This document shows positions 1 through 10,500 of a stretch of DNA of 64,000 bases, piece after piece. Under the pieces are notes generated by a model, which had not been told where the DNA came from, did not search any database, and was given only the letters and a program-made list of their open reading frames with translations. The stretch comes from Erodium maritimum (Eukaryota; Streptophyta; Magnoliopsida; Geraniales; Geraniaceae). The DNA is taken from NCBI GenBank assembly GCA_963921825.1, contig OY997592.1:55758336-55822335 (forward strand), read 5' to 3'. Position 1 is the stretch's first letter. Every line of letters begins with the position of its first letter. The translations under genes were made by a program, and so were the position numbers.

Positions 1-12
1 GGTTCTTATAGT

Positions 13-61
13 ACCACCTCTAGTAGTTCTTCTAGAACCACCTCTAGTAGTTCTTCTAGGC
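13..61. repeat. 24-bp direct repeat, two copies
   Basis: Two adjacent copies of a 24-bp unit beginning ACCACCTCTAGTAG, starting at 13 and 37. The repeat sits in the decayed copia sequence. No function is apparent. Confidence 0.7.
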
Positions 62-588
62 CTAACGCTTTTGTTGGAACTGATATTCTTATCAATTTCG
101 AGAATCATGCTCATTCATGATCTGCCTGATTCTTTCTTTCTTAAAATCAATATTCTTTTATTCAAGTAGCCTATCACGCTTTTGGCATGTACAAGAGGAG
201 TCATTCCCCGTTTTCACAAAGCTTTTAAATCTTTGTAGGTATCTTGGCATAGCATTTGGTCTGCAACATTTTTCAAACGTGTGAGCTTATGTACTTCAGG
301 TCCATATGATGAGACAAAAATAATTTTCCAACACATGTCACGCCTTACTTCAGGAAGACCTTTTCTCTTCACTTAAAGGTGAATTATATGGTCTTATAAA
401 AAATGAAACTAATAAATCATGCAATAAACATCTTGTCCTTCAGGGACTCAAGATACCAGAATTGTCACGGCGATCAAAACTTATAAAGCGTGTCAACAAC
501 TTAGCCAATGCAATGTTACACAACAAGACCATCTACTGGATGCGTCTCTTATTAAGTAAGTATGGACATATATATCCTCATAAATTCT

Positions 589-855
589 CTACATGAGGAA
601 TTGGAATGCCACACTGAAGTTGTCTTTAGATGGTTGGACCATTAACTTCCCTTGTGAACAAGTTGTACATGATATCTCATTAGACATTATCCAGCCCTTT
701 AATGAATGTCCATATGAGTTCTCAAAAATCCTACGCATCGTCGTTGATCCAGGATGAACAAGACGATTATGCAAAAGCACACAAACATCTGGACTAATGA
801 ACTTCTGGTTCATAGTCGCGTAGGTTTCAATTTCTCTTATGATAGTATAATACAA
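589..855 (-). pseudogene. Gag-pre-integrase domain of Ty1/copia
   Basis: An 88-codon open stretch carries LHNRLVHPGSTTMRRI followed by a CTTCSQGK segment, the hallmark of the gag-pre-integrase zinc-binding region that precedes integrase in Ty1/copia polyproteins. The usual WH.RLGHPG is altered to LHNRLVHPG, and stops flank the stretch on both sides. It is the best-preserved piece of the element at 1-3006 and fixes its strand. Confidence 0.8.
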
Positions 856-1479
856 ACCTGATGATAAAGCCTATAAATTTTAAAGTACAAGTTTTTCACC
901 ATATCTATCACTTCTGGTGATACAAAGAAATTAAATCTCATTTGTGGTCTCAACATGGCATGTATGTCGTTAATGCTAAGTAGATGCTTCTGGATGTACT
1001 TTCATATAAAGCATTTTCAACACTGAGTAGACGCCTATGGATCTACTTTCATATAGGGCATTATGAATGCTTAACTTCATTGTATTCTCAATGAATTGGT
1101 AGCTCTTCCGGAGCCCTTAATTACATTACCAAAATATTGTTAACTTTTACCTCAACCAAGGTTAAATATGAAAATTGTTTCTAATTCTTTAGGGTAATAT
1201 TGTGCCAGTGATAAAAATGTCATTTTCATTTTCGCACATGGATTGATCGCTTCAGGGATCAATATATAATCAGCGAAATGAACCATGATCATACGGACTA
1301 TATCGTCATCTGTAATACGTCTGAGACATTAAATTCATTTAGATCTTCAAGATCTAGGCCATCGATAAGACTCTATCTTTATCACCCATTTCTTTTCCCT
1401 TAGTTGATCCTTGATATAAAGTCATCAAAACATTTGTTCATACAAAAGATAATCAAACGATAATATCTCCCATCTCATA

Positions 1480-2050
1480 TTTGAGCATATATTTCTGGGA
1501 GGTTAAGTTTATATGAACTTCTGGTCATATAAATTGCAAGAGTGCATCTTGAATTGGAATCTCAAGTTCTATGAGACTTTAAGTCTGTATGAAATTCTGG
1601 CCACACGACATGTAGCGATAGTTCACATATCTATTTCCATTTGAACGATTGTGTCAATAAATTTATCTAGGTCATGTGAAACTTTGGTCTGTATGAACTT
1701 CTGGTCATACGACATTTAACAATGGTGCACATATCCGTTTCACTTGAGCGAATAGTTCAATGAACGTGTCTTTAACGGTTTTGGAACTTCGGGTCCAAAG
1801 TATCATGATATTTGTAAACTTCGGGTTACAAATATACAACATTTGAGTAAACACAATTCGATATATAACCGCACAATGAGCGAACATAATAAATGCATAA
1901 ACTAAATATATGCATAACTGCACAACGAGCGAACTCGATGGGTATAATAAATATCAAGTATATACATAACCGCACAACGAGCGAACTCGTAAGGTATAAT
2001 AAATATATAAATCAAGTATATACAAATCGCACAACGAGTGAACTCGTGGG
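1480..2050. repeat. Degenerate tandem repeats in copia leader/gag space
   Basis: Two repeat types lie side by side. From about 1500 to 1720 GAACTTCTGGTCATA recurs at intervals. From about 1850 to 2050 a unit of roughly 60 bp recurs around CACAACGAGCGAACTCG with ATATATAAATCAAGTATATA spacers. They occupy the region between primer site and protease where gag would be expected. Confidence 0.6.
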
Positions 2051-2084
2051 GTAGACAAACTAAATATAAATAGTTTAATATAAA

Positions 2085-2680
2085 ATTTTAGGCTTCAGGC
2101 CTTGGACAAGTTACAGGCATGAGGCAAGTGGTTTCGTCTTGTGACCTTAATACAAGTTACAGGCTTCAGGCATGTGGTCTGTATTCTTCCTTTACAGACA
2201 TTTTACAGGCTTCAGGCATGTGGTTGATCAATCGGTCATAAATACAAGTACCAAGCTTCAGAATTTTGATTTATCGTTTGATCGTAAAAAGGAAAATATC
2301 AAGCTTCAGGCTTGTGATTTATCATTTGGCCGTAAAAAGCAAGTACCAAGCTTCAGGCTTGTGATTTGTCATTTGGTCGTATATGCAAGTACCAAGCTTC
2401 AACTTGTCATTTATCATGTGGCCGTAAAAGGCAAGTATCAAGCCCCCGGTTTGTAATTAATCATTTGGCCGTAAAATCAAGTACCAGTCTTCGACCCTAT
2501 GATTTTTCATTTTTTTCGTTAAGGGACGTATCAAGTTTCGGCATGCGATTTTTCATTTGGCCGTTATGGCACATATCAAGTTTTGGCATGCGATTTTTCA
2601 TTTGGCCGTTATGGCACATAGCAAGGTTCGGCATGCGTTTTTCATCTGGCCGTTAAGGCACATATCTAACATTGGCCTGC
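2085..2680. repeat. Tandem array of about 45-bp units
   Basis: Roughly ten to twelve diverged head-to-tail copies of a 44-47 bp unit. The recognisable parts are AAGTACCAAGCTTCAGGC, then TTTATCATTTGGCCGTAAAA. In the right half the unit drifts to CATATCAAGTTTTGGCATGC plus TTTTTCATTTGGCCGTTA. The array lies in the leader/gag segment of the copia remnant. Open frames through it follow the repeat period and are not genes. Confidence 0.8.
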
Positions 2681-3006
2681 AAATTTCATTTGGACCTTCC
2701 GGTCTCAAATGATTCAGTTTCGATATAAGGCCGCTTCTCAAATAGAGTAAGTAAAATAAAATTGTATGAACGAAACTAAATATACAACGAAACTTTGATA
2801 CCGCCACGTTTTCTGGTGTGAAAGATCCAAAATATAATTGGCGATGACAGAGCATACTCATGGGGTATAAAAACATATCCGAATAAACATGAAACGATCA
2901 TAAATATATTTCGCGAAAACCGTTAGTATAACAAGTCGATGAAATAGATTCGAAATAATATCAAAATTTTATACCTGTTTAATATGAGCGATTCGTGCTG
3001 ATAACG

Positions 3007-3355
3007 TGTTGAAATTTACTTGATGAAAAGAGATTAAACATAGAAACAAGTACTAAACTTGTACTTTAAAGTCTTTAAGGCTCACAAATGAACAAGGATG
3101 ACTTATGAATATGTACACGACTGAAAACAAGGTAAAGTGGTAATTGTATTTGTGGAGAGTAAAGCAAAGCTCATTTTCATATATGTCACACACAATTTAC
3201 GATGAATGGTCATATATACCCATATATAGACCAAACCACTAATAAAACTTGACACATTAATAATACCCCTCATTAATTACAAAGGAAGAGGATAATTTCT
3301 TGAGTCTTGCAACTCATATGATGGTGGGCCACCTATTTCTACACCATTTTCAATA
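3007..3355 (-). repeat. Copia LTR (5' LTR of the minus-strand element)
   Basis: The block begins TGTTGAAATT and ends ATTTTCAATA, an almost perfect TGTTG/CAACA-type inverted end, at the expected place outside the primer-site region. It is about 349 bp. The partner LTR lies beyond the left edge, so the end near 3355 is inferred from the terminal inverted sequence alone. Confidence 0.6.
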
Positions 3356-3596
3356 TTTTCATTATGAACAAAAAATCATTATTTTCATAAATTTTTTTAT
3401 TATTATTACTTATAAAAATATATATAATTTAAATTTCCAATCTCTCTCTTTATTATTATTAATTCATTTTTAATATTTCTTGTTTTAAAACTTTTTTCGT
3501 ATTAATAAATTTCTCATTTATTTTTTCAAAAATTCTTTTTTCTTATTAATAATTTTTTTAATATAGTAAAGAATTATGTATATTTTTATTAATAAT
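3356..3596. other. AT-rich spacer, no gene
   Basis: Very AT-rich sequence with T and A runs. No gene, RNA or repeat boundary is recognised. Confidence 0.6.
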
Positions 3597-3640
3597 AGGG
3601 TTAAATACTGTTTGGTACCCTTATATTCGGTCCACGAACG

Positions 3641-3692
3641 TTTTGGTACCCTTATGATTTTTTATTCCAATTTGGTACCCTTATGTTCGGTC
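3641..3692 (+). repeat. Left terminal inverted repeat core
   Basis: Contains two GGTACCCTTATG motifs 26 bp apart. It pairs with 8401-8452 in inverted orientation without gaps. Confidence 0.75.
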
Positions 3693-4114
3693 AACAAACG
3701 ATTTGAGCCGAAGAGGTTAAAAAACTAACTGAATTATGGGAATTGACTGTTTTACCCTTTTTCATTTCAAATGAATTTTTCTTATGAGTTAAAAGACTAT
3801 TTTACCCTTATGATTATTAATTCTTTAATAATTCATTATTAAATTTAATAATATCATTTATTTCTTAAAATATTTATAATTATTCTTTTATTTATTTCTT
3901 AAATTATTAATAAATTTTTTAAATATTTCTATTTTTAATTACTTTTTAAATTTATATATATATATATATATATATATTTTCTATATTTTGATTAATATGT
4001 ATTTAATTTTTATTTTTCAGTAAATAAAAATTGTATTTATTAAAAAAATTAATAAAAAAATTCTTCGTATTTTTTAATTTTCATTATTTTATTTATAAAT
4101 TTTTCATTAATTTT

Positions 4115-4119
4115 CTTTA
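4115..4119. repeat. Target-site duplication, left (CTTTA)
   Basis: CTTTA directly precedes the TG of the solo LTR and recurs directly after its terminal CA. Confidence 0.85.
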
Positions 4120-5879
4120 TGTAATAACCACTCCCGGTCAACGCCAGTCAAACCTGCGAAAAACAGGAAAATTTAAAAATTTTGAGCAGACACTGAATTG
4201 AACCGGAATTGGAGCCCGAGGGTCATACCGAACTTAAGTTGACCCCGTTATCGACCAAAGTGAGTTCTGGGGGACTCAGGGCAACTTTCTGATCAATTTG
4301 GGAAATGTTGACTTTTCGCTGGAAAAGTCAACCGAGCGACGTTTTGGTCCATTCGAGGACCGTTTTGGATCCAAAAAGCTTAGTCGTCGTCGTAGCGGTC
4401 TTAGTTGAGCCGTTTCCTTGAAGCCCGCTAAGTTTCGTAATTTCTTGGAAAAAGTGCCCGTTCGGGACCCGAAACATTCGATTTTCGCGAATCTTATTGG
4501 AAAATATCTAGTAGATATTTTCTAAAAAGTGTGGGACTCACCTTGCCACTTGTCAACCAAGTGGTGGTGGTAGTTTTGGGGGGGAAATGAAGAGGAGACA
4601 TAAGGGGTGGCCGGCCATACACTTATTAAAAGAAAAAAAAAAGAGAAATGAGTTAGTTGTTTAGAAAGAGAAAGCAGAGAGAAGAAAAGGAGAGAAGGAG
4701 AAGAAGAGAAGAGAGAAAGGTAGGGTTTGGAGCACTATTCACGCTCATCCAACCATGGGATCGTCTCAAGGCTAGGAGAAAGTGCACTCCCCTCGTTCTC
4801 CTCTACGGTATACACCGAACCGATTCTCGTTTTGATTAATTTTGGAAGTTAGGTTTTTGTAAAACTATTAGTTTTAGGTGGTTTTGTTGTTGGGGTAATT
4901 GTTGGAGACGTTTTGGAGGTGTTTGGAGAGGAAAGATGACGTTTTCCGGTGACCGGAGGCTCGGGAGGAGCTCCGGCCACCGTGGGTGGTTGCCGGCCGG
5001 CCATGGGGTGGCTGGCCGGAGCTGGGACCAGCCACCACCATGGTGGCCGAGCCCCACAATGAAACCTAGGGCCCACGGCCTAGCTTGGCCGGGTGGGGCC
5101 CACGGTCTAGCTTGGCCGGGTGGGGCCCACGTGCTCGGGTGATCGGGTTTTGTGTTCAGGTGGTTTAAAACGTTCCCGGGACCATTTAATCTTAACCGAA
5201 TCGAAAATTGGAATTAAATTGGAAAAGTTATAATTAACGGGTTTTAGAAACTTGAAACGGTAATTAATTGACTCGGAAGTCGGAATTCGATTCGGTCAAG
5301 TACATTGGGACCCTTGAATTATTCTAAGACCGTAGAAACGAAAACGGGAATTTTTGGAGCCCCGGAAGGGCATTTACAAAACCCGGGCAGATTCGCCATG
5401 TCGGGCGAATCGGGCCTTTACGGGTCCCTTATCGACATTATCGAGTAATTGGCAAGTTTGGGAGTGATCGACATTGTCGGGGTTAAGTTTGGGCATCAAG
5501 TTTAATGATTTTCAGTTTATTTCTGCGAGTTGTTAAGTGCCTTTAAATTGTGTTCTTTTATATCGTGCCACGGACCGAGGCAAGGGAAAGCTGGGTGAGT
5601 GACTGAGATCATCACCGGAGCTCGTTGGTTGGCTTTTGGAGAACACGCACGAGGTAGGGAAAAGTAGCCGGATCTCGGCCCTGACTAGGGAAAGTTAACA
5701 GTAGAATTGCATGTGACACCGGGGTGTTGTGGGTTAAGTGGGTTTATCAAATATTAGAAAGGCATGATACGGGAACGTAGCGAATATTGGAAATGCATGT
5801 GACACTTAGTAGTGTCGTAGGAGCAGAGAACTTAGCGTTATTAGAACTACTAGAGGCATATGACCATGCCCGGAGGTTG

Positions 5880-6470
5880 TTGTGTTATTATTGTTGAGTT
5901 TTGGGTGGCCATGAGAGCCCGTGTTACTACTGTTGCGTCTTGGGTGGCCAGGAGAGCCCGTGTTTTACGGTTGGTGTCTTGGGTGGCCATGAGTTCCCGT
6001 GGGGTTGTTGAACCCGTGTCTTTACCGTTGGTGTCTTGGGTGGCCATGAGTGCCCGTGGGGTTGTTGAACCCGTGTCTTTACTGTTGGTGTCTTGGGTGG
6101 CCATGAGTGCCCGTGGGGTTGTTGAACCTGTGTCTTGGCTGTTGGTGGTTTGAGTGGTCGTGAGTGCCCGTGGGGTTGTTGAGCCCGTGAGTTACTGTTG
6201 GTGTATCTTGGGAGGCCGTGAGTGCCTGTGGGGCTGTTGAGTCCGTGTTTTACTGTTGGTGTATCTTGGGAGGCCGTGAGTGCCTGTGGGGCTGTTGAGT
6301 CCGTGTTTTACTGTTGGTGTATCTTGGGAGGCCGTGAGTGCCTGTGGGGATGTTGAGTCCGTGTTTTACTGTTGGTGTATCTTGGGAGGTCGTGAGTGCA
6401 TGTGGGGCTGTTGAGTCCGTGTTTTACTGTTGGTGTCTTGGGTGGCCATGAGTGCCTGTGAGTGTTGAAC
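5880..6470 (+). repeat. LTR minisatellite, 55-60 bp units
   Basis: About ten head-to-tail units of the form GTGTCTTGGGTGGCCATGAG, then TGCCCGTGGGGTTGTTG and AACCCGTGT plus a short spacer. The first units are shorter and the later ones read CTTGGGAGGCCGTGAGTGCC. Homologous arrays sit at the matching place in the other two LTRs with different copy numbers. Confidence 0.85.
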
Positions 6471-6647
6471 CTGCGTTGTTACTGGTTGTTGAACTTGATT
6501 GTGATTGTGATTGTGATTGTGGTTACCTGAGGTTGGGGGCCCGCTTCATGAAACGGGGGTCCACGAGCACACGCGTCTGCATGTTCAGACGGGGTATGGG
6601 GCCCGCCCGTCAATTAAGGGGTCCTGGCCGCGCGTGTGTGGTTTGGG

Positions 6648-6845
6648 TTTGTGAGCATTCTTTGGCTGGCTTACGAGTTAGAGTCGCGGTAAGTTGCGAG
6701 CATTCTTTGGCTGGCTTACGAGTTAGAGTCTCGGTAAGTTGCGAGCATTCTTCGGCTGGCCTGACCGAGTTAGAGTCTCGGGAGGTTGCGAGCGTTCTTT
6801 GGCTGGCCTGACCGAGTTAGAGTCTCGGGAGGTTGCGAGCGTTCT
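6648..6845 (+). repeat. LTR minisatellite, about 45-bp units
   Basis: Four to five copies of a unit containing GCGAGCATTCTTTGGCTGGC and GAGTTAGAGTC. It is specific to this solo LTR among the three LTRs in the window; the place is taken by 43-bp GGTCGACAGCCTGATCCGAC units in the others. Confidence 0.8.
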
Positions 6846-7141
6846 GGAGGGAGGTTACTGGCAGCTGGTATGCGATCCTTTGTGATCTTGTTTGGAGTGC
6901 GATCCTTTGTGATCTTGGTTGGTGTTGCGTATTTATCTGTCGTGTCTTTGGAGGAGGTCGTGATCGTTGTGTCGGGTCTACTTTACGTGTCAGGGTGTTG
7001 AGTTGGTCAAGGAAGGTAACAGTGGGTGTGTGTTCAGTCAGAGTACTTGGGTTGGGGATAGTGTTCCCCGGTGTTGAGTTTGTGTTGGTGTTACCGGCAT
7101 TGTATGCTAATTATGCCGTAGTCAGTCTGTTATCCGTGGTG

Positions 7142-7157
7142 GTGAGCGAACGCTCAC
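7142..7157 (+). promoter_or_regulatory. Conserved LTR hairpin
   Basis: GTGAGCG-AA-CGCTCAC is a perfect 7-bp stem followed by CCCTAGCTGCTTTTCCTAC. The same hairpin occurs at 26511-26526 and, as GTGAGC-GAAG-GCTCAC, at 33217-33232. A looser form lies inside the full-length element at 28067-28083. Its role is unknown; an RNA structure in R/U5 is an inference. Confidence 0.55.
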
Positions 7158-7417
7158 CCCTAGCTGCTTTTCCTACTGGTACTGTTCGTAGGCTGGACTA
7201 GGTGAGCTTCTGAAGCTTGAAGAGCTAGAAGCGGGATTCTGGGTTTATTTGAGTCTAGCGACGTATACCATGTTTTTGTCCACTTGTTGGGACTGATTTT
7301 GAGTTGTAAACATTATTTTTGTTGAACAAACGGTGATTTATGAAAAAGACAACTAAATGTTTTATTATTTTAAATGTTCGCGTCCCGAGTTCGGTTTACT
7401 GAAATTGGGGCGTGACA

Positions 7418-7422
7418 CTTTA
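7418..7422. repeat. Target-site duplication, right (CTTTA)
   Basis: Second copy of CTTTA, directly after GCGTGACA of the solo LTR. Confidence 0.85.
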
Positions 7423-8400
7423 TAAATTATTCTTCATTAACTCCGGCGAGCACGAGATTTTATACAGAACATTTTTTATTTGTTTCCGTAATTTTTTAGG
7501 CCAGAACTCGTCTTCTCCGGCAAAATAAATCGTGGAATCCAACCCAGATTCAGTACAATTTTCAAAAAGCAACAAATCAATAAATATTCCCAATATGCAA
7601 AAAATCATTCCAAACACATATAAACTTTGAACATGCAAATTAAACAAAGGGTGAACCCACATCAAAAGAATAAAATCAGAAGATAGAGGAGGAGGAGGTA
7701 AGGGATTGTTGCTTGGTTATCCGACAAGAGCTTCCAACGTGCAAGAGAGCACCGATAAGCTGAGAGCCGACCCATAACCACCCCCTAATCGACATGGATC
7801 TACAAATTCGGGAGCGAGGCGGAAGATGATTTCGGTCTCATGGCTAAGGTTCGTGACAGGTTCAGATCTGAACATGTCCTGTGAACTCGGGTTAGATTTG
7901 GATGAGTCCGATGAGGCTTGCTTCAGCCCGTGACCATGACGCCAGAGCTCCATCTCCAGATCTACAGCGGAGGACGCATAGGAATAGAGAGCTCACCATC
8001 GTCGTGGATCGTCGTCGAATTTTCAGACGACGTGGAGAGCTCGCCCTACCCTCGCCCTCAGCCCAGGTCGCCGAAGATCCAACTATCCTCGCCTTGCCTC
8101 AGCCCAGGTCGCTGGTAAAGAAGAACACACGAGAGCTGCGATTTTGTTTTTTTAATCATATTATTTATTAAATAAAATAAAATAAATTAATTGAGTATTT
8201 TCTGTATTTTATTCTTTTAAATATTTATTGTATTATAACTAAGGGTATAATGGTAATTTTATGTATCAAACTGAGAAGGTTAAATTGAGAAAGGGCAAAA
8301 TCGTCATTTCACATTCCACGTAACCACACATGGTGTCACATGACTAATTTTGAGTAATATTCCGTTAGTTTTCCAACAGAATATACCAATTCCGTCCGTG
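7423..8400. other. Interior of the TIR element, no recognisable gene
   Basis: Mixed-composition sequence up to about 8140, then AT-rich. Short frames exist on both strands, none with a motif I recognise. A captured gene fragment cannot be excluded. Confidence 0.45.
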
Positions 8401-8452
8401 GATCAAACATAAGGGTGCCAAATTGGTCATTTAGAACATAAGGGTACTAAAA
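8401..8452 (-). repeat. Right terminal inverted repeat core
   Basis: The reverse complement of this block aligns gap-free with 3641-3692, with clear mismatches mainly in the 10-bp middle segment. Confidence 0.75.
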
Positions 8453-8470
8453 CATTCGCCGGACCCCCAC

Positions 8471-9590
8471 AAAAAGGAGGGAATCGAATGAATATCTCAG
8501 CCATAAGCAAGAATTTCGCCCGCCCCCAAATCATCTATGCCCACAGCTTATTTTTTGTTGTAAATTATACTGAAGAATAAATCTGGAACCTCCAACACCC
8601 TCTTCGAGGATGGGTGGATCTGGACTGATTCAAGCAAAAAAATCAACAAAATCCAGACATGGTTTGATTTCAACAAAAAAAAATCACAACAATTTTAATC
8701 TGAACATGAATCGGAGGGTTGTGTTGCCTCGTCGGTTGGATCTGCGATGACCTGGGCCGGTCTTCATCCACGGCTTCCTCAACCCCTAACCCCTTGAGAT
8801 TCCTCATCGCCATTGTCGCCGAGTTCTAGATGGAGACAAAGCCCTCCCACGAGCCAACAAATATGAGGACCATGAGCTATCTCCACCTCAGCGAGTTTGA
8901 CCTCGCATTCATTGTTGGTCTTCTCACATATCTAAAATTATACCGGTGAATTTACAGATCTTGGAGGAGTTGCAGAGCATGATGGAGAAGATGAATGCTC
9001 GAAAGTGTGGTTGGATTGAAGAATAAAGATATGAGCCAACAAATATAAAGATGAAGCTTTTGATTTGTAATTTGTAAAGCGAATAGAAAAGGAAAGTCAT
9101 AAAGAGAAAAAAAAAATTAATCTTTAACTTTTCATTTTGTTTTCTAATTTTATTATAATGTATTCATTAATAACATATTAGTAGTTGGTTTGAATAGTTG
9201 GGGGTGTTTTCGTTTTTTTAGGGAAAGTCAAATCGATTTGGTTCAGATCTGAACCACAGCTCCCACGCCGGAGAAGCTCGAGGGAGGAGGGAAGAGGTCG
9301 GGGACGACGACGGCGAAGTGGTGGTGGCCGGGGACGACGCCGGCGGAGGAGGGGTGGCCGGAGACCACGCCGGAGAAGAGGAGTTCGCGACCTCCAGTTT
9401 TTTTTTAATATAAATAAAATTAATTTTAAAAAAAATAACTTTATTTATATTAAAAAAATATTTTTATAAAAAAATGATTTTATGTATTTTTAAAATTAAA
9501 ATCTGATTTTTTGAATCTAAAAAATGAATTTGTAAAAAAAACTGATTTTGTTTTAAAATTACTGAAATTTTCAGTTTAACACCCTAAACA
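8471..9590. other. No recognised gene
   Basis: Alternating AT-rich and moderately GC-rich sequence. Between 9255 and 9395 short GGCCGGGGACGACGCCGG-like phrases recur. No coding frame of note. Confidence 0.5.
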
Positions 9591-9594
9591 ATGA

Positions 9595-9815
9595 AGGGTA
9601 TTATTGTCATTTCGCTTCTTTTCAAATTCTGAGCCAATGGCATGAGATGAAAATTTGAGTAATAGTTAGGGGTATTTTGGACATTTTACCCGGCTGGGTA
9701 TGAGAGTGAAATTAAAAGTTTGGTTAGGGTATGAAACTGATAAAAATTTATGCCAGGGTATTAAATTGAAGTTAAATGTTTGACAGGGTGGTAAAATGAA
9801 ATTTTCCCTTTTTTA
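9595..9815. repeat. Subterminal-type degenerate repeats
   Basis: Three or more diverged copies of GGGTATNAAANTGA-like units ending GGGTGGTAAAATGAAATTTT. This style is typical of one end of a plant DNA transposon such as a Mutator-like element. I did not find the opposite end. Confidence 0.4.
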
Positions 9816-10033
9816 TTTATCAAAAACTAACAAACAAATAACGAAAAAACTAAGTTGATAATTTTTGAAAAGTTGGGGACTCCGAATAAAACGTTTTTTA
9901 TATCTATGTATGTAAATGATAATCGAGTATAATTTTATACAATTTTACGAAATTTACCCAAATAATAACGACATAAACTGTAAAATACAATCCATTATTC
10001 AAATTTTGTACGAAACCTTTTTGTACACATTTA

Positions 10034-10049
10034 TACGACATCTGATATA
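10034..10049. repeat. Target-site duplication of A, left
   Basis: TACGACATCTGATATA; matches 14584-14599 with one mismatch. Confidence 0.75.
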
Positions 10050-10140
10050 TATATTTTTTGATCGGCGAAAACATATTTAACCTCTTTTGAGAAAGAAAAG
10101 ATTACACAAAAAATGCAAACTTCCTAAAGCTTGCAAAGGA

Positions 10141-10500
10141 CCAAAGTAAGGGTACACATACCCGGGTGCCAAGCATGGGTGCACAGAGCCAGAATCAAAG
10201 AAAGGGTACACCGACCCAACAGTCCCACAGCGGGGAAGACCAATTACAGACAAGAGAGGGTACACAGACCCAAAGGCAAAGTAAGGGTACACAGACCCCG
10301 ATGGAAAGAGAGGGCACGCAGACCCAGAAGTAAAGAATGAGTACGCAGACCCAGAAGCAAAGAACGGGTACGCAGACCCGAAAGCAAAGACAGGGTACGC
10401 AGACCCAGAAGCAAAGAAAGGGTACGCAGACCCAAAAGCTAAAGAAGGGCACGCAGACCCCAAAGGAGAGAAAGCGTACACAGACCCAGAAGCAAAGAGC
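10141..10500. repeat. 27-bp minisatellite inside A
   Basis: About ten to twelve units based on GGGTACGCAGACCCAGAAGC plus AAAGAAM. The central units keep an exact 27-bp period; the outer ones are slightly irregular. Because 27 is a multiple of three, both strands carry long repetitive frames without stops. These are a by-product of the repeat period and I do not call them as genes. Confidence 0.9.

Larger units (their letters stand above)
1..3006 (-). pseudogene. Ty1/copia internal region, decayed
   Basis: Minus-strand remnant of a Ty1/copia polyprotein, entering from outside the window on the left and bounded by an LTR-like block on the right (3007-3355). Reading right to left, the order is primer-site region, repeat-filled leader or gag space (about 3000-1400), protease-side fragments (about 1330-900, with short recognisable pieces such as NALYESRS and HVETTNE), the gag-pre-integrase domain (855-589) and then integrase-side sequence full of stops and frameshifts. 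Next to the LTR the minus strand reads CACGTTATCAGCACGA, a sequence I associate with this position in plant copia elements. No frame is intact. The lineage within Ty1/copia is not assigned. Confidence 0.75.
4120..7417 (+). mobile_element. Solo LTR of the long-LTR gypsy-type family
   Basis: A 3298-bp LTR beginning TGTAATAACC and ending GGGGCGTGACA, flanked by a perfect 5-bp duplication CTTTA (4115-4119 and 7418-7422). No internal region remains, so it is a solo LTR, normally the product of unequal recombination between two LTRs. Its right half (from about 5640: TAGGGAAAAGTAGCCGG, the GGCCATGAGTGCCCGTG minisatellite, the GTGAGCG hairpin, and the TTCGGTTTACTGAAATTGG end) matches the LTRs at 23803-26799 and 30225-33505. 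Its left half does not, so it is a sister subfamily with a different U3. The only long open frames follow minisatellite periods. Confidence 0.9.
3597..8470. mobile_element. Mutator-like element with long imperfect TIRs, split by a solo LTR
   Basis: The ends are inverted copies of each other. A gap-free 52-bp block at 3641-3692 matches the reverse complement of 8401-8452 at most positions outside a 10-bp variable core, with TACCCTTATG and CCAATTTGG shared. Weaker inverted similarity continues inward: the left TTTTACCCTTT and ACTAACTGAATTA find counterparts near 8285-8375. TIRs of about 200 bp without a coding core fit a non-autonomous Mutator-like element. Without the solo LTR (4120-7417) the unit is about 1.5 kb. 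I could not establish a 9-bp target duplication, and the outermost 30 bp do not match. Confidence 0.55.
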
